The notes beneath the pieces were generated by a model, which was not told the origin of the DNA, did not search any database, and saw only the letters and a program-made list of their open reading frames with translations. Shown here in pieces: positions 63,319 to 64,000 of a stretch of DNA of 64,000 bases. The stretch's first letter is position 1; every line of letters begins with the position of its first letter. Origin of the DNA: Candidatus Altimarinota bacterium. Its GTDB lineage: Bacteria > Patescibacteriota > Gracilibacteria > BD1-5 > UBA6164. The stretch covers positions 124,001 through 188,000 of the forward strand of contig CALREY010000001.1 in the NCBI GenBank assembly GCA_943356435.1, read 5' to 3'. The position numbers and the translations under genes are program-made.

Positions 63319-63873
63319 ATGATATCAATAGCAAAACAAACAATTGAGTATTTTACAAAATACCAAAAAGCACCTAGAGTAGATGAATTAAAAATAGACA
63401 ATCCAAGTTTATTAGAATCAAACTGATCTATTTTTGTGACTATTTACCAAAACTGACAAGTGAGATGAAGTAGTGGAAATATAAAAGAAATAAAATTAAA
63501 TCTAGTAGAAGAGATAATAGAAAACACTATTTGAGCAATATCTAAAGATACTAGATTTAAACCACTTAAATACACAGAAATAAATGACATAAAAGTCAGA
63601 ATAGATAAAATAGCAAACAGAAGAGTATTGCAAGATAAAGAAATACTGAAAATAGACCCAACTAAATCATGAGTATTAGCAATAAAAAAAGATTATACTA
63701 CAATGGCTCTTATATTACCAAATATTAATCCAATATTACTTAATTGAGAAGATTTGATTCCAGTACTAGAATCGAAATTTAATATAAAGAAATTTGATGA
63801 AAAAGATTATATACTATACGAAATAAAAACTGAAGTAACTGACGATTTCGAGACAACAAAAAACACCGTGTAA
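63319..63873 (+). CDS. AMMECR1-domain protein
   Basis: Predicted 184-residue protein. The family core GSIFVTIYQNGQVRGSSGNI is present near residue 36 (consensus G.FVTL...G.LRGCIG, here with Ser replacing the usual Cys). FKPLKYTEINDIKVRI follows. A weaker second half ends TDDFETTKNTV. The function of these proteins in bacteria is not settled; in some they are linked to MEMO1 and radical-SAM proteins. Its stop codon lies within its terminator. Confidence 0.75.
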
Positions 63874-63887
63874 ACGGTGTTTTTTAG
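63856..63887 (+). terminator. terminator of the AMMECR1 gene
   Basis: AAAAACACCGT/ACGGTGTTTTTT hairpin; the TAA stop at 63871 is inside the loop. Confidence 0.85.
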
Positions 63888-63896
63888 GTTATTATT

Positions 63897-64000
63897 TTAT
63901 TTTTGATAAACAGCTGATTTTTTTATTACAATTGGATTTGTAGCAGCTACAGCAACATTTGTACTAAATGCAGTACCTTGTGCTGAAGATGTATCAATTG
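63897..64000 (-). CDS. C-terminal end of an unidentified gene
   Basis: The last 33 residues (IDTSSAQGTAFSTNVAVAAT and further, ending KKSAVYQK) of a gene that continues beyond the right edge, stop TAA. No TGA codon in this short piece. A Ser/Thr/Ala-rich C-terminus, perhaps of a secreted protein. No identity can be assigned. Confidence 0.5.
   Translation of the reverse strand, partial: IDTSSAQGTAFSTNVAVAATNPIVIKKSAVYQK

Overview
The window comes from an AT-rich bacterium that reads UGA as glycine (translation table 25), which points to the Patescibacteria/CPR lineages Absconditabacteria (SR1) or Gracilibacteria (BD1-5). The evidence is direct: in nearly every gene in-frame TGA falls where a family has a conserved glycine. 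Examples are the DnaK start MGKIIGIDLGTTNS, GQDPYH in uracil-DNA glycosylase, RYGGEEF in a diguanylate cyclase, the Walker A motif of YifB and the helix-hairpin-helix motifs of RuvA, where I count 18 of 22 glycines as TGA. All ends given here use only TAA or TAG as stops. Most genes lack a Shine-Dalgarno (SD) sequence and start after an A/T-rich leader. Many units begin with a TTGACA-like promoter (spacing 15-17) and end in a hairpin terminator, often shared by convergent genes.

Layout. 0-3.7 kb: a coiled-coil fragment, a type IV pilus pilN-pilO-pilC operon and a small membrane protein. 3.7-6.4 kb: three membrane proteins (TraB-like, a stand-alone voltage-sensor domain, a PrsW-like protease). 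7.5-10.3 kb: proS-rlmH and a diguanylate cyclase. 11.3-20 kb: dnaK behind a CIRCE operator, membrane and coiled-coil proteins, a toxin-antitoxin pair, a rhodanese and a PepF-type M3 peptidase. 20-24 kb: ung, then a pyruvyltransferase-dapF-lysA operon. 24-32 kb: a large surface protein, yifB/comM, a lipoprotein with holB, and an NHL-like prepilin. 31.6-42.9 kb: glycosyltransferases, a 1013-residue helical protein, DAHP synthase, a lipoprotein, hflX and a FISUMP-type prepilin. 43-51 kb: trxB, ilvE, nrdAB, rmuC and ruvA. 51-64 kb: secA, a CcdA/DsbD-like protein, a PKD protein, an RNase HII-QueH fusion, an MtaB-like methylthiotransferase, lspA and an AMMECR1 protein. No rRNA, tRNA or CRISPR array was recognised.

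The most unusual signal is a second class of genes scattered between the core genes (about 6.4-7.5, 10.6-11.2, 16.8-17.5, 26.6-27.0, 36.8-37.1 and 61.8-62.0 kb). These mostly have clear SD sequences and use GGN glycine codons. Only the 26.8 kb ORF contains an in-frame TGA. They encode a DapB-like reductase, a CDP-alcohol phosphatidyltransferase and very short proteins, including two tandem paralogous 45/46-residue microproteins. They may be recent imports from standard-code bacteria or a separately translated class. A second theme is a family of G/C-rich palindromic elements (CCCCTCC...GGAGGGG) found between genes and also in frame inside mtaB (twice) and in a prepilin leader peptide. The surface and pilus genes, CsaB-like transferase, glycosyltransferases and large secreted proteins fit a small host-associated cell that invests in cell-surface contact (inference).
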